The translations under genes were made by a program, and so were the position numbers. 64,000 bases of DNA from SCTM01 sp965279655 (GTDB lineage: Bacteria > Pseudomonadota > Alphaproteobacteria > Rhodospirillales > Rhodospirillaceae). Shown here piece by piece: positions 26,384 to 35,436 of the stretch. The notes beneath the pieces were generated by a model. The model was not told where the DNA came from, did not search any database, and saw nothing but the letters and a program-made list of their open reading frames with translations. How positions within the stretch are numbered: the stretch's first letter is position 1; every line of letters begins with the position of its first letter. Location: NCBI GenBank assembly GCA_965279655.1, contig OZ257255.1:1984001-2048000 (forward strand). The letters are read 5' to 3'.

Positions 26384-27619
26384 TCAGTCCCAGCGGAGCA
26401 TCAACTCCTTCACGCCAAAGACCGTACCGCCATAGACCAACGGGGGTTCGGCGAGGCGATAAGAAGGAATGCGCTTCGCAAACTCCTGCTGGGCGATCAC
26501 CAGCTCACGCCGTGCGAGGTGCGAACCTAGGCATCGATGAACCCCCGATGAAAAGGCCATGTGGTGCCGAACATCTCGCTGAATTTGGACTTCTTCTGGA
26601 TCGGACCATTCTGATGGGTCGAGGTCGGCAATCATGGTCGCACAAACGATCCGGTCGCCGGCTTTAATAGGCGCGCCCGCAAGCTCCACATCACGCGTGG
26701 CCTTCCGGCTCATATGCACTACGGAATAGGCGCGTAGAAATTCTTCCACAGCGTTGGGAATCAGCGCGGGGTCGCCACGCAGCGCGTTTTGTGCGTCAGA
26801 GTTTGAGGCCAAAAACCGAAAATGCCATCCAAGCGAGGACGCTACCGTATCGAGCCCACCAACAAACAACAGAAAGCACATGCCGAGAACTTCTTGGTCA
26901 TTGAGTTTACGGCCCTCAACTTGCGCACTAACGATAAAACTTACGATGTCATCGACAGGCTTCTTGCGTCGCGCATCCGCGAGCTCTTGTAGATAGCGAG
27001 CCACGCTTTTCATCGCGTTTTTTCGCACCGCCATGTCGTTGACATGCAGTATGTCGTTTTCCCATTGCAAAAATTGGGCCGTCTCCTCGAGTGGCAGTCC
27101 CATCAACCGCATAAATATCTGAACCGGAAATGGCCGCCCGAACGCTTCCATGAACTCAACACGAGTTTCGCCTGCGAAATCATTGATAAGATTTACAGCC
27201 GAGGCCCGAATATCTTCTTCCATCGCAGCCATTTTCTTCGGCGCGAAAAGCGGATTGAGTAGCGCGCGATAGGCTGTATGGGCGGGCGGATCGACCTCTA
27301 GCGGCAGCATGTCCCAGCTCTCGCCGATGATGCGTGAGAAACCAGATATGCTTTTTCCCGAAAACGTCTCAGCGTCCTGTAGGACGCGGCGAATGTCTTC
27401 GGCTTTCAGTGGCACCCAAGCTCCGACGCTGAAGGCGCTGCGAGGGTCGGCCGGCATGTAGAAGATCTTTTGCGCGCCTTCATGCAGTTTCGCGATCTCT
27501 CTCCATGGATTGCCGCCTCGCGTTTCATGCAAACCCGGAGGCGTATGGAAATCCCAGAATTTCACGAGCTCCGGCGGTACATGAGCAGGAATTTTCGGCG
27601 CCGCTAAATCTGGAGTCAT
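26384..27619 (-). CDS. Cytochrome P450 monooxygenase
   Basis: A 411-residue soluble bacterial P450. The I-helix motif is LLFVGGLDTVAS, the ExxR is in AVEEFLRAYS, and the haem-binding loop is FSSGVHRCLGSHLARRE with Cys as ligand (FxxGxHxCxG). ATG at 27619 has GAAGAGG upstream; the frame opens at a TTG, 27637. It hydroxylates an unreactive carbon using electrons from a ferredoxin; the [3Fe-4S] ferredoxin at 30811 is the obvious partner, but no ferredoxin reductase is in the window. The promoter region contains the 14-base GATATTTGAATAGT that recurs in the palindrome at 55731. Confidence 0.95.
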   Translation of the reverse strand: MTPDLAAPKIPAHVPPELVKFWDFHTPPGLHETRGGNPWREIAKLHEGAQKIFYMPADPRSAFSVGAWVPLKAEDIRRVLQDAETFSGKSISGFSRIIGESWDMLPLEVDPPAHTAYRALLNPLFAPKKMAAMEEDIRASAVNLINDFAGETRVEFMEAFGRPFPVQIFMRLMGLPLEETAQFLQWENDILHVNDMAVRKNAMKSVARYLQELADARRKKPVDDIVSFIVSAQVEGRKLNDQEVLGMCFLLFVGGLDTVASSLGWHFRFLASNSDAQNALRGDPALIPNAVEEFLRAYSVVHMSRKATRDVELAGAPIKAGDRIVCATMIADLDPSEWSDPEEVQIQRDVRHHMAFSSGVHRCLGSHLARRELVIAQQEFAKRIPSYRLAEPPLVYGGTVFGVKELMLRWD

Positions 27620-27695
27620 AAACACCTCTTCTGGCAATTAGGCGTCTGTGCGCCGTGCGGACACAGGCTCACCAAGCCGTCAGCTAGCCTAGTGC

Positions 27696-27769
27696 GATTG
27701 AAAAGATATTTGAATAGTCGTCAATTTTGAAGTTTCCGATCCGTTTATCTTTTACTAGTTATTTCAATC
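27696..27769. promoter_or_regulatory. P450 upstream region with shared half-site and inverted repeat
   Basis: GATATTTGAATAGT at 27705-27718 is identical to the left half plus centre of the palindrome upstream of the amidohydrolase gene (55730-55743). The right half is degenerate here (CGTCAATTTT). It is flanked by a separate 8-bp inverted repeat GATTGAAA (27696-27703) and TTTCAATC (27762-27769). The region is the only place for a promoter between the DUF2889 stop and the P450 start. Confidence 0.55.
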
Positions 27770-27784
27770 AGTTAGAACGACCCT

Positions 27785-28552
27785 TCATGAGTTCGATATG
27801 TGCTCGTCGGCGTCGATACCCGCTTGTAGCTCCAGCCAAGAAGTGTCTGCTGCTGTGAGTTCCTGGTTTCGCGACGCGAAATCGCGGGTCGAACCCACGA
27901 CGCGGAAACTATGCGCCGCACGTTGGGGCTGATTTGTGAAGCAGGCCGCATTAGGGCGCGGATGAACCCTGGAATCGAGATCCATACCCCGCCCTCCCGA
28001 TGTCGCCACAGCACGCCGGAGGATCAGAGCCGCCTCCGCCACTTCGCGATCAAGATGCTTCGCGGCCCAGTTGGTGAAACCGATCGTCAATGCGATGTCT
28101 ACGAACGGAGGCGGACTGCCAATGATGTCACCGTGGACATCCCATTCCAGCACAAGCATACCGTCGCGCCATAGGCACGCTTGAGTTTGACCGTCGACCC
28201 GGTCCGGCACCATCGCGTGATAGGAGCGATTCTTGAGACCGCGAGCGGCAACCGCCATCGCCAAGCCGGCTAGATCAAACATGTGCGTGCATTGATGCCG
28301 CGCGTCAACGTAGAGCCCAATCTGCGACGAGACATCGGACAAAGGCTTGCCCTTCAGAGCGGCGAGTTCAGATCCTGCCATCGGGCAGCTGGTAAAGGGA
28401 AAGCGCAATGCTTCACCGCCGGCAGAGGTGATTCGCCCACCTTCGTGTGCGATCACCACACGGAAGTGGTGAAAGTCGTCCTCGACAGCTGCCCGCACCT
28501 CATTTGGATGAGCGACGATACGAATGCGGCGATGAAAAGCAGACTCAGACAT
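27785..28552 (-). CDS. DUF2889-type protein
   Basis: A 255-residue protein of unknown biochemical function. The HRRIRIVAH start and the conserved HQCTHMFDLAGLA block at about residues 103-115 fit DUF2889. Start at 28552 has GGGG six bases upstream and matches the family N-terminus; the longer frame to 28834 is antisense to the CoA-transferase and is rejected. The tail (residues 195-255) looks less conserved. In other bacteria the family is seen beside aromatic or terpenoid degradation genes. Here it faces the CoA-transferase gene with overlapping start codons and precedes the P450 gene by 165 bases. Confidence 0.75.
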   Translation of the reverse strand: MSESAFHRRIRIVAHPNEVRAAVEDDFHHFRVVIAHEGGRITSAGGEALRFPFTSCPMAGSELAALKGKPLSDVSSQIGLYVDARHQCTHMFDLAGLAMAVAARGLKNRSYHAMVPDRVDGQTQACLWRDGMLVLEWDVHGDIIGSPPPFVDIALTIGFTNWAAKHLDREVAEAALILRRAVATSGGRGMDLDSRVHPRPNAACFTNQPQRAAHSFRVVGSTRDFASRNQELTAADTSWLELQAGIDADEHISNS

Positions 28553-30788
28553 GAACGACCCCGTCAAGATAGGCCGTGATAACATGGAAACAGCGCTCTC
28601 CAACCTACGCATCCTTGATATTTCCGACGGGCCTGCGGGAAGCATTGCCGGACTTCTTCTCGCGGAGTGCGGCGCGGATGTAATCAAGGTCGAGCCGAGG
28701 GCCGGCGCCTCGTGGCGCGACCGCGCCGTATGGGCAATTTGGAACAGGAGCAAGAGAAGCATTGCCCTGGACCTTGGAGACGAACGAGATCGTGCGATAC
28801 TGGCCTCGCTTTTGGAAAAAGCGGACGTCATCATCCATGATCACACGCCCCTATCCGCTCAAACTGTCGGACTCGACCACTCAACTCTCGCAGCCACCCA
28901 TGGACACCTGATTGTCGCTGCCATCGGCGGCTACCCCGACAATCATCCAGATGCCGAGCTACCAGTCGACGATGCGTTGGTGCTTGCCAAGTCGGGACTC
29001 ATGGGAGAGCAACCCGCCGTCCGACGCGATGGCCCCACGTATCTTCGATTCCCTCTTGCCAGCTGGAATGCTGCGTACCTTACGGCAAACGGTATCGTCG
29101 CACGCTTGATCAGTCTCTCCCAAGGCGGACCGATCGGCCCGGTCAAGACGAGTCTTCTTCAAGGCGCGCTTATAGCCGGGCAGTTCTTCCGATTTCGCGC
29201 GGAGAGGGCGGACGCGTCTATCGCAACAACCTCTCGCGGAAACCCGGCGACGCTATTCGAGTGTGCCGACGGTCGATGGATACACGTCATGCCTCCATTC
29301 GACAAATGCCCGCTGTTGCAGGAGACAATCGCAAATTTGCCATTGCCTGATGGCGCATCGCTTAGCAACTTCGAGAAGCTAAAGAGAGCCTTCAAGCAGC
29401 GCGACGGTGAACAATGGCTGGCAGCACTGTGGTCATCCGACGTCCCCGCCATGTCCGCTGAGCAGATGGGCACTGTCTATATGGATCAGCAGGCGCGAGA
29501 ATGTGGATACGTCGTGCCTGTCCACGACCCGCTCTTCGGACCTACGTTGCAACCATCAATCGGAATCAAAGTTACACCCGATCCTTCCGTTAGAAATGCC
29601 GCGCCGACACTGGATGGTGACCGCGCGTCCGTTCTGGAAGGTTGGAACCTTCCCAACCACAAGCCGCGATCTGCAGCATGCAAAAAGTCCGGCTATTTGC
29701 TTGAGGGCATCAAAGTCGTCGACTTCGGAGCTTTTCTGGCGGGTCCGCTGGCAGCGTTGTTGCTAGCGGACCTGGGCGCGACAGTCATCAAGGTCGAACC
29801 GATAACCGGGGACCCTATGCGCATGGCAGGCTGGGCATTTCAGGCGGCTCACCGCAATAAACGATCTCTGGCACTCAATCTACGCGATCCACGCGCGCGT
29901 CCCGTGATCGAGCGCCTCATACGTGATGCCGACGTCGTACATCACAATCTCCGTATGCCCGCGGCAGAACGACTTGGTCTGGGCTATGAGGCCCTGTCGC
30001 AAATCAACCCAAATATTATCTACAGTCACGTGAGTTCCTATGGGCCTCAAGGCCCTCGCCGCGATTGGCCGGGCTTTGACCAACTTATGCAGGCGTTTAG
30101 CGGGTGGGAACGCGAAACAGGCGGGGCGGAGAACCCCCCCAGCTGGTGCCGCTTTGGCATGATGGATCATCTTGCGGCTCTCTCCTCCGTCCTAGCCACG
30201 CTTCTCGCGATGAAGGCTCGCCTTACGAGCAGTAAGGGCCAAGCCGTCGCCGCGTCGATTTTGGGAGCCGCCGCGCTCACGACGGAGTCCGTTCAACTCG
30301 CCGATGGCTCGCTCACCGACTTTGAGCACATTGATCCTATGCAGTACGGACTCAGTGCTGGCCGGCGCCTCTATCGCGCAATCGATGGGTGGCTCTATCT
30401 CCACGCCGGCGATGTCGCTCTGCGCCGTCTGCGTACCGCAACAGCGGTAGATCTCGAAGCCTGGTTTTCTTCTCACACTGTCGCTGAAGGAATAGAAGCC
30501 GCAACAACCGCCAGCGCCACGGCCGTTTCAGCGCCGACCGGTTATTGCGACACCTTTCTGGACGATCCAGCCAATGCCGCCTCCGGACTTGTCGCGACGC
30601 TGCCGCACGCAAACTACGGTAAATTCACGCAGGTAGGCTCCTTCTGGGATTTTGGAAATATGGAAACGCGCTTGGATTCCGCCGCGCCAGTCACCGGTCA
30701 ACACAGTCGGTCCATCTTGCGTGATCTCGGCTTTGCGCAAGACGAAATCGAGCAAATGATTACGTCAGGACTGGTAAACGCGGCCTGA
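28551..30788 (+). CDS. Double-length family III (CaiB/BaiF) CoA-transferase
   Basis: A 745-residue protein made of two CoA-transferase modules (about residues 15-360 and 375-745); usual members have one module of about 400 residues. Both halves start alike (LRILDISDGPAGSIAGLLLAECGADVIKVEP and IKVVDFGAFLAGPLAALLLADLGATVIKVEP in part). The catalytic Asp, which forms the acyl-anhydride, aligns with D539 in the second half (GMMDHLAAL). The same place in the first half has Ser171 (PLASWNAA), so only one half should be catalytic. The enzyme moves CoA between acids. ATG 28551 overlaps the divergent DUF2889 start; ATG 28584 is an alternative, closer to the family's N-terminus. Confidence 0.9.
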   Translation: MNDPVKIGRDNMETALSNLRILDISDGPAGSIAGLLLAECGADVIKVEPRAGASWRDRAVWAIWNRSKRSIALDLGDERDRAILASLLEKADVIIHDHTPLSAQTVGLDHSTLAATHGHLIVAAIGGYPDNHPDAELPVDDALVLAKSGLMGEQPAVRRDGPTYLRFPLASWNAAYLTANGIVARLISLSQGGPIGPVKTSLLQGALIAGQFFRFRAERADASIATTSRGNPATLFECADGRWIHVMPPFDKCPLLQETIANLPLPDGASLSNFEKLKRAFKQRDGEQWLAALWSSDVPAMSAEQMGTVYMDQQARECGYVVPVHDPLFGPTLQPSIGIKVTPDPSVRNAAPTLDGDRASVLEGWNLPNHKPRSAACKKSGYLLEGIKVVDFGAFLAGPLAALLLADLGATVIKVEPITGDPMRMAGWAFQAAHRNKRSLALNLRDPRARPVIERLIRDADVVHHNLRMPAAERLGLGYEALSQINPNIIYSHVSSYGPQGPRRDWPGFDQLMQAFSGWERETGGAENPPSWCRFGMMDHLAALSSVLATLLAMKARLTSSKGQAVAASILGAAALTTESVQLADGSLTDFEHIDPMQYGLSAGRRLYRAIDGWLYLHAGDVALRRLRTATAVDLEAWFSSHTVAEGIEAATTASATAVSAPTGYCDTFLDDPANAASGLVATLPHANYGKFTQVGSFWDFGNMETRLDSAAPVTGQHSRSILRDLGFAQDEIEQMITSGLVNAA

Positions 30789-30810
30789 CTGGCTCATGTC
30801 GACGAATGAA

Positions 30811-31005
30811 TCAATCCTCGACGATCTCAATTGCCCGCTCCGGACAGGCGGAGGCGCCGCGCCGCGCGGCTTCAAACTGATCGGGTGCGACTTGCTCCGG
30901 CGCCTTAGTCAAATACCCAACATCATCTAGAGAATATACGTCCGGCGCTACTTCAGCACAGCGCGCATGACCACAACAGCGTCCATCAATCACGCGTATC
31001 TTCAT
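30811..31005 (-). CDS. [3Fe-4S] ferredoxin, P450-type
   Basis: A 64-residue ferredoxin. Cys10, Cys16 and Cys54 lie in C-C-GHAR-C and ACPERAI, matching the CxGHxxC...CP pattern of single-cluster [3Fe-4S] ferredoxins that donate electrons to bacterial P450s. Cys11 is extra. Length and the DVYSLDDVGYL acidic segment fit the group. It is convergent with the CoA-transferase gene, 22 bases away, and separate from the P450 gene at 26384, which is the only P450 in the window and its likely partner. Confidence 0.93.
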   Translation of the reverse strand: MKIRVIDGRCCGHARCAEVAPDVYSLDDVGYLTKAPEQVAPDQFEAARRGASACPERAIEIVED

Positions 31006-31084
31006 TGAGACCCCTCGACTCTAGCTGCTCGATTAGTAGCGGGAATTGACCGATCGACAAGCCACGTATGCGAATTCCTTCTAG

Positions 31085-32509
31085 TCAAGCCGTCACTAAT
31101 GCGGACTCCATCTGCTTTGCATGCCTCTTCGGCACATACAGAATTGCAAAGAAAGAAAGCAGTGAGAACAGCGCGATATATATCATAGCTAACGTATACG
31201 CCGCATCGCTCGGCAGCTGTTGGCCATTTCCATTTGGATTGCTTACCATCCCAGTAGAAAGCTGCAACGCGAGCAATTGCGCCCCAATCGCCATTCCTAT
31301 CGAGCGAATAACCTGCGTCAGCCCCGTCGCCTCACAGACTCTGTCTTCTGGCGCGGCTTCAAGAACCAAATTGGGAATAAACGCAAATGCTACGGAGGCT
31401 GCAGGCGCCATGAGAACGGTCAGGAACGCGACAATCATCCAGACAGATTGATGATAAAAAATCGCGATGGTCCAACTCACGGTACAGGTGAGAATAGCTA
31501 TCAGCACTATCTGCCGCAGACCAATCCGCCGTGCGAAGTAGCCCGCCGCTACGGTTACCAGGCTCGCCGTTATGTTAGACGGCGTCTTAAATAGACCTGC
31601 TGTAATTGCGCTTACGCCCAGTCCCACACCGCTCCACGTCGGCTGCTGGAGAAGTGGCATAAGTACGATAACTTGTAGTAGCGGCCCCAAGGCGAAAAGG
31701 AACATGCCGAGATTGGCAAAGAGTATCTCACGGCTATACAATAGCCGTACCTGAATCAGCGGGTTCGGATGCCGCAGTTCATGCCATATCCAAACCGCAA
31801 TCAAAAATATTCCCGTACCGAGCATGGACAACGCAGTCCCGCTCCCCAATCCATCCTTCGATACGCGCTCAATACTCAACAACAGAAGTGCGACGCCGGG
31901 GACAAGCAGAAGCGCCCCCGGGACATCAAAAGGCCCCTCGTGGCGTCGTACTGGTGAAGACGGCAATACGAGGATTACAAGCAGTAGCGTGAACCCGGCG
32001 AGCACCCCACTGACGACGAAGATGCCTTGCCAATGCAAGGTCTCAACAATGACGCCGCCAATTACCGCACCCATGGCGACACCGATCGAGTACGTCGCCC
32101 CCAAAATACCCACGCCGAAAGCAATCTGATCCTTCGCGGCGTGTTCACGGAGCAACCCGTAACAAAGCGGGAGTATCGCCATTGATGCTCCCTGAAGCAC
32201 ACGGCCGGCAATGATCATAGTAAGACTGCTCGCGACTGCACTAAGGGCAGACCCAGCAGCTGCAACACCCAATGTAATCACCAGCATTCGGCTGCGTCCG
32301 TAGATGTCGCCGAGCCGTCCACAAACGGCCGCTGTACCGGCGGCGGTCAGCAGGAATGCCGTTATTACCCAGCCGACATGCGCCGGATCACCGTACTCCT
32401 GATAAAGAGAAGCGAGGGCAACGTAGATCATCGTCGATTCCAGCGAACAAGTGAGTTCGGCCGCAACCAAGATCGTTAAAAGAAGACCAAAGCCGATGCG
32501 GTCATGCAT
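31085..32509 (-). CDS. MFS transporter, DHA2-like (14 helices)
   Basis: A 474-residue drug:H+ antiporter-type permease. Start ATG 32509 with AAGGAG upstream; the frame continues upstream but overlaps the preceding gene. About 14 hydrophobic segments are visible, with the family motif GRLGDIYGRSRML between helices 2 and 3 and GRVLQGASMAILPLCYGLL around helix 4. It probably exports a toxic substrate or intermediate. It begins 20 bases after the stop of the upstream MFS gene, so the two transporters are one operon. Confidence 0.9.
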   Translation of the reverse strand: MHDRIGFGLLLTILVAAELTCSLESTMIYVALASLYQEYGDPAHVGWVITAFLLTAAGTAAVCGRLGDIYGRSRMLVITLGVAAAGSALSAVASSLTMIIAGRVLQGASMAILPLCYGLLREHAAKDQIAFGVGILGATYSIGVAMGAVIGGVIVETLHWQGIFVVSGVLAGFTLLLVILVLPSSPVRRHEGPFDVPGALLLVPGVALLLLSIERVSKDGLGSGTALSMLGTGIFLIAVWIWHELRHPNPLIQVRLLYSREILFANLGMFLFALGPLLQVIVLMPLLQQPTWSGVGLGVSAITAGLFKTPSNITASLVTVAAGYFARRIGLRQIVLIAILTCTVSWTIAIFYHQSVWMIVAFLTVLMAPAASVAFAFIPNLVLEAAPEDRVCEATGLTQVIRSIGMAIGAQLLALQLSTGMVSNPNGNGQQLPSDAAYTLAMIYIALFSLLSFFAILYVPKRHAKQMESALVTA

Positions 32510-32529
32510 GGAGAAATCTCCTTGGCCGG

Positions 32530-33813
32530 TTAAGGCTTTTGCATAGCTCTGGCGCCCCAGAGGAATGCACCCGCGCAACATACCGCACCGGATGCCATGG
32601 TCATTGTAAGAGCTCCACGAAGACTTTCTCCTGCAAGCATCTCCGTCAGAGCGTCGCTGATGACACCGACACCGAATGAACCGATGCCAACTCCAAAAAG
32701 ATTATAAGCAAGATTGGTCAGGAATGACGCTGCGCCGCGCCGTACCGGGCCGGTTCGCGTCATCAGCAATGCCATCGAGGGCGGTTGGATAAACGCAATG
32801 CATAGCGTGAACAAAAAGAAACAGACCAACGCGACTTGGGGCTCGGAGACATGTAGGAAGCCCAGTCCGGCGGGGATCGACAGCAAAATTCCAACAGCAG
32901 ATACGATAAGGTAGAAGCGGTCGTTCTGGCGGCCTAGGAAATCAGAAAGCGGGCCCGCGACCAGACTACCTAAACTGAGACCGGAAAATATTGCGAGACC
33001 AATGCCGAGGCCGGCGCTGCCAGTCGTCATGCCGTGCGAGCGGATCATAAACGTAGGACCCCAGCTTAGAAAGGAGTACCCGGCAAAGCCCGCAAAGCTC
33101 AATGCGATTAGAATCCACCGAGACACGGCATCAGCCCAAACCGCTCCAATCGCTAGCCAGATCGATTCACTCTTTGCCGACTCTACGACTACATTGTCTG
33201 CCATACCGCGCCGCGGTTCCGGCACAAACATCAACAGCACCAGAGCAAGCAAGAATCCGGGCAAGCTGGTAAGAATAAAAACCATACGCCAGCCCACAGA
33301 CATGTTGAGCCAGCCGCCGATAAATACGCCCAAGGCCATTCCGATCGCTTGCGAAGCGGTTAGAATACCAAAGATCGTAGCTCTCTGAGACTTGGGAAAA
33401 ATATCACTGACGAGAGACTGGGTGAATGGTGCGCCCCCTGATTCGCCAACAGCAACGCCAATTCTAGTCAGAAGTAATTGAACAAAATTCCCTGCCAGCC
33501 CGCACAAAGCGGTCATAGCGCTCCAGAAGCCGGCGCAAGCCGCGAGAAGAGTGCGCCGCACGCCCGTATCAGCCAACCGGGCCATGGGAATACCCGCGAC
33601 TACATAGAACAACGCGAATGGAAGACCTGTGAGCAAACCCATAATGGAATCACTGACGTGTAGATCCCGCTTAATAGGTTCAATCAGGATTGAGATAACC
33701 TGTCGGTCAACGAAATTGATGACGGTTAGCAGGCTGAGAATGCCCAAAACACCATAGCGGCGCCCACGGGTCCAAGCAGCATCCCCGATCGAAACCTCTG
33801 ACACAAATGCCAT
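32530..33813 (-). CDS. MFS transporter (12 helices, spinster-like)
   Basis: A 427-residue permease from ATG 33813, preceded by GGGGGAG. The first helix contains INFVDRQVISILIEPIKRDL, typical of the spinster/ACS-related group, followed by GIPMARLADTGVRR (motif A variant) and 12 hydrophobic segments. It is likely to import an organic acid or hydrophobic acid into the cell. It resembles the transporter at 54385, which has VSIIDRSVISMLIGDIQRTL at the same place. The 279 bases upstream are non-coding. Confidence 0.88.
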   Translation of the reverse strand: MAFVSEVSIGDAAWTRGRRYGVLGILSLLTVINFVDRQVISILIEPIKRDLHVSDSIMGLLTGLPFALFYVVAGIPMARLADTGVRRTLLAACAGFWSAMTALCGLAGNFVQLLLTRIGVAVGESGGAPFTQSLVSDIFPKSQRATIFGILTASQAIGMALGVFIGGWLNMSVGWRMVFILTSLPGFLLALVLLMFVPEPRRGMADNVVVESAKSESIWLAIGAVWADAVSRWILIALSFAGFAGYSFLSWGPTFMIRSHGMTTGSAGLGIGLAIFSGLSLGSLVAGPLSDFLGRQNDRFYLIVSAVGILLSIPAGLGFLHVSEPQVALVCFFLFTLCIAFIQPPSMALLMTRTGPVRRGAASFLTNLAYNLFGVGIGSFGVGVISDALTEMLAGESLRGALTMTMASGAVCCAGAFLWGARAMQKP

Positions 33814-34092
33814 GTATCTCCCCCACCCCGGCTGTACGTGATTCTGCGGTGGCACAGTGATCTGAGCGTTCTTCTTGAAAACTGCGAGTAACGCCTGCGG
33901 CTCAAGAAACGGAATGTTACGGAAGCTTTATCGTCTGGATCGCAGAACCCGCGGTGCTAGTGAATGATGCGCCGCATAAATTGAAGGAGGAATGATCGCA
34001 CGTCAGCTGCCATCGAATTCAGCGCGGGTGGCGCTCGCTAGCTCAGCATCGAGCACACCGAGCGCTCGGCATTGCTTCCCGCATCAAAGCAT

Positions 34093-35268
34093 TCAAAGCC
34101 GCTCAATGATTGTGACGTTTGCCATCCCCCCACCTTCGCATACCGCCTGCAGACCAAACCGCTTGCCGCGATCGGCCAGCGCATAGATCAAAGTCGTCAT
34201 AAGTTTCGTCCCCGTCGCACCCAACGGATGGCCAAGAGCAATCGCTCCTCCGTGAACATTGAGCTTTGCGGGATCCGCGCCTGTAGCACTAAGCCAAGCC
34301 AGGGGAACGCTGGCAAATGCTTCGTTGACTTCAAAAAGATCAATGTCATCAATCGTCATGCCAAGCTTCTTCAAAGCGTGAGCGGTCGCCGGCAACGGGC
34401 CTTCCACCACGGTAATCGGATCGTGACCTAGCGCCGTCATACCGTGAATCCTCGCCAACGGCGTGAGGCCGTGATCTTTGATTGCTTTTTCACTCGCGAC
34501 GATGACACCCGAAGCGCCATCACAAATCTGGCTGGAGTTCGCAGCACTAATTCGGCCCCCTTCCTTAAGCAGGCGGACGGCGCTGATTGATTCGTAGGTC
34601 GCATCGAAACGAATGCCCTCGTCTTTGTCATGCAGGGACGTGCTGCCGTCTGACGCTAGACCTTCTACGGGAAGTATTTCGTTCTTGAATTTTCCAGCTT
34701 CGGTCGCTGCGCGCGCCAATTGATGACTGCGCAGGGCATAGCGATCCATGTCTTCCCGGGAAATGTTGTACTTTTGAGCGACGAGCTCGGCACCGCCGAA
34801 CTGACCCCCGGCCGGTCTGTTAGGGTATCGAGCCATCACTCGTTTTCCAGCAGGTTTGCCGTAACCGTGCTCCATACCGAGAATGCCGCCGATGCCCATC
34901 GGCAGCCGTGTCATGTTCTCGACGCCGCCCGCAATGACGACATCTTGGGTTCCAGCCAAAATCGCTTGAGCCGCGAAATGTAGAGATTGCTGACTCGATC
35001 CACATTGGCGATCAACAGTCACACCAGGCACGCTTTCCGGTAGTCGAGAGGACAGGGCCGCCCACCGTGCAATATTGGATGACTGTTCGCCGACTTGGCC
35101 GGTACATCCCCAAATCACGTCTTCCACCGCCGCGGGATCGAGATCAATTCGGCTCAGCAGAGCGTCAATGGTCAAGCCGCTCAGATCTACTGGATGCCAT
35201 TCTCTAAGCCGGCCGTTCTTGCGCCCTCCAGCAGTGCGGGTAGCAGAAACAATGTATGCGGACCTCAT
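34093..35268 (-). CDS. Acetyl-CoA acetyltransferase (thiolase)
   Basis: A 391-residue thiolase from ATG 35268, with GGAG 7 bases upstream (the frame extends to 35337). All catalytic residues are present: Cys in DRQCGSSQQSLHFAA (about residue 88), His in GGAIALGHPLGATG and the second Cys in VCEGGGMAN. It cleaves 3-oxoacyl-CoA with CoA, or runs in reverse. It lies 168 bases downstream of the Ltp2-type gene on the same strand. With the SDRs and crotonases of the window it can complete a beta-oxidation round. Confidence 0.93.
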   Translation of the reverse strand: MRSAYIVSATRTAGGRKNGRLREWHPVDLSGLTIDALLSRIDLDPAAVEDVIWGCTGQVGEQSSNIARWAALSSRLPESVPGVTVDRQCGSSQQSLHFAAQAILAGTQDVVIAGGVENMTRLPMGIGGILGMEHGYGKPAGKRVMARYPNRPAGGQFGGAELVAQKYNISREDMDRYALRSHQLARAATEAGKFKNEILPVEGLASDGSTSLHDKDEGIRFDATYESISAVRLLKEGGRISAANSSQICDGASGVIVASEKAIKDHGLTPLARIHGMTALGHDPITVVEGPLPATAHALKKLGMTIDDIDLFEVNEAFASVPLAWLSATGADPAKLNVHGGAIALGHPLGATGTKLMTTLIYALADRGKRFGLQAVCEGGGMANVTIIERL

Positions 35269-35436
35269 CCAAAACTCCGACAGATCAGAGTCACAGAGCA
35301 GTTCCTCTGTTCCTCGGAAAACACTATGACCCGTCAATGGGCAGGTTTGTTAGGCTTTGCAACGGCCAGAGCGCGATGTTTGCACATCATCGCAAATGCG
35401 GAGTGTGCACCGCAAAATGGTCGACCCTATATTTTC

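Noticed and set aside
28553..28834. N-terminal extension of the DUF2889 gene
   Set aside because: The added 94 residues are Ser/Arg-rich and antisense to the well-conserved start of the CoA-transferase; ATG 28552 gives the family N-terminus.
30789..30810. Terminator between CoA-transferase and ferredoxin genes
   Set aside because: Only a weak 5-bp GTCGA/TCGAC pairing is found nearby, inside the ferredoxin end, with no T-tract.
35269..35337. Upstream extension of the thiolase gene
   Set aside because: Thiolases begin directly with the AYIVSATRT strand; ATG 35268 has GGAG upstream.
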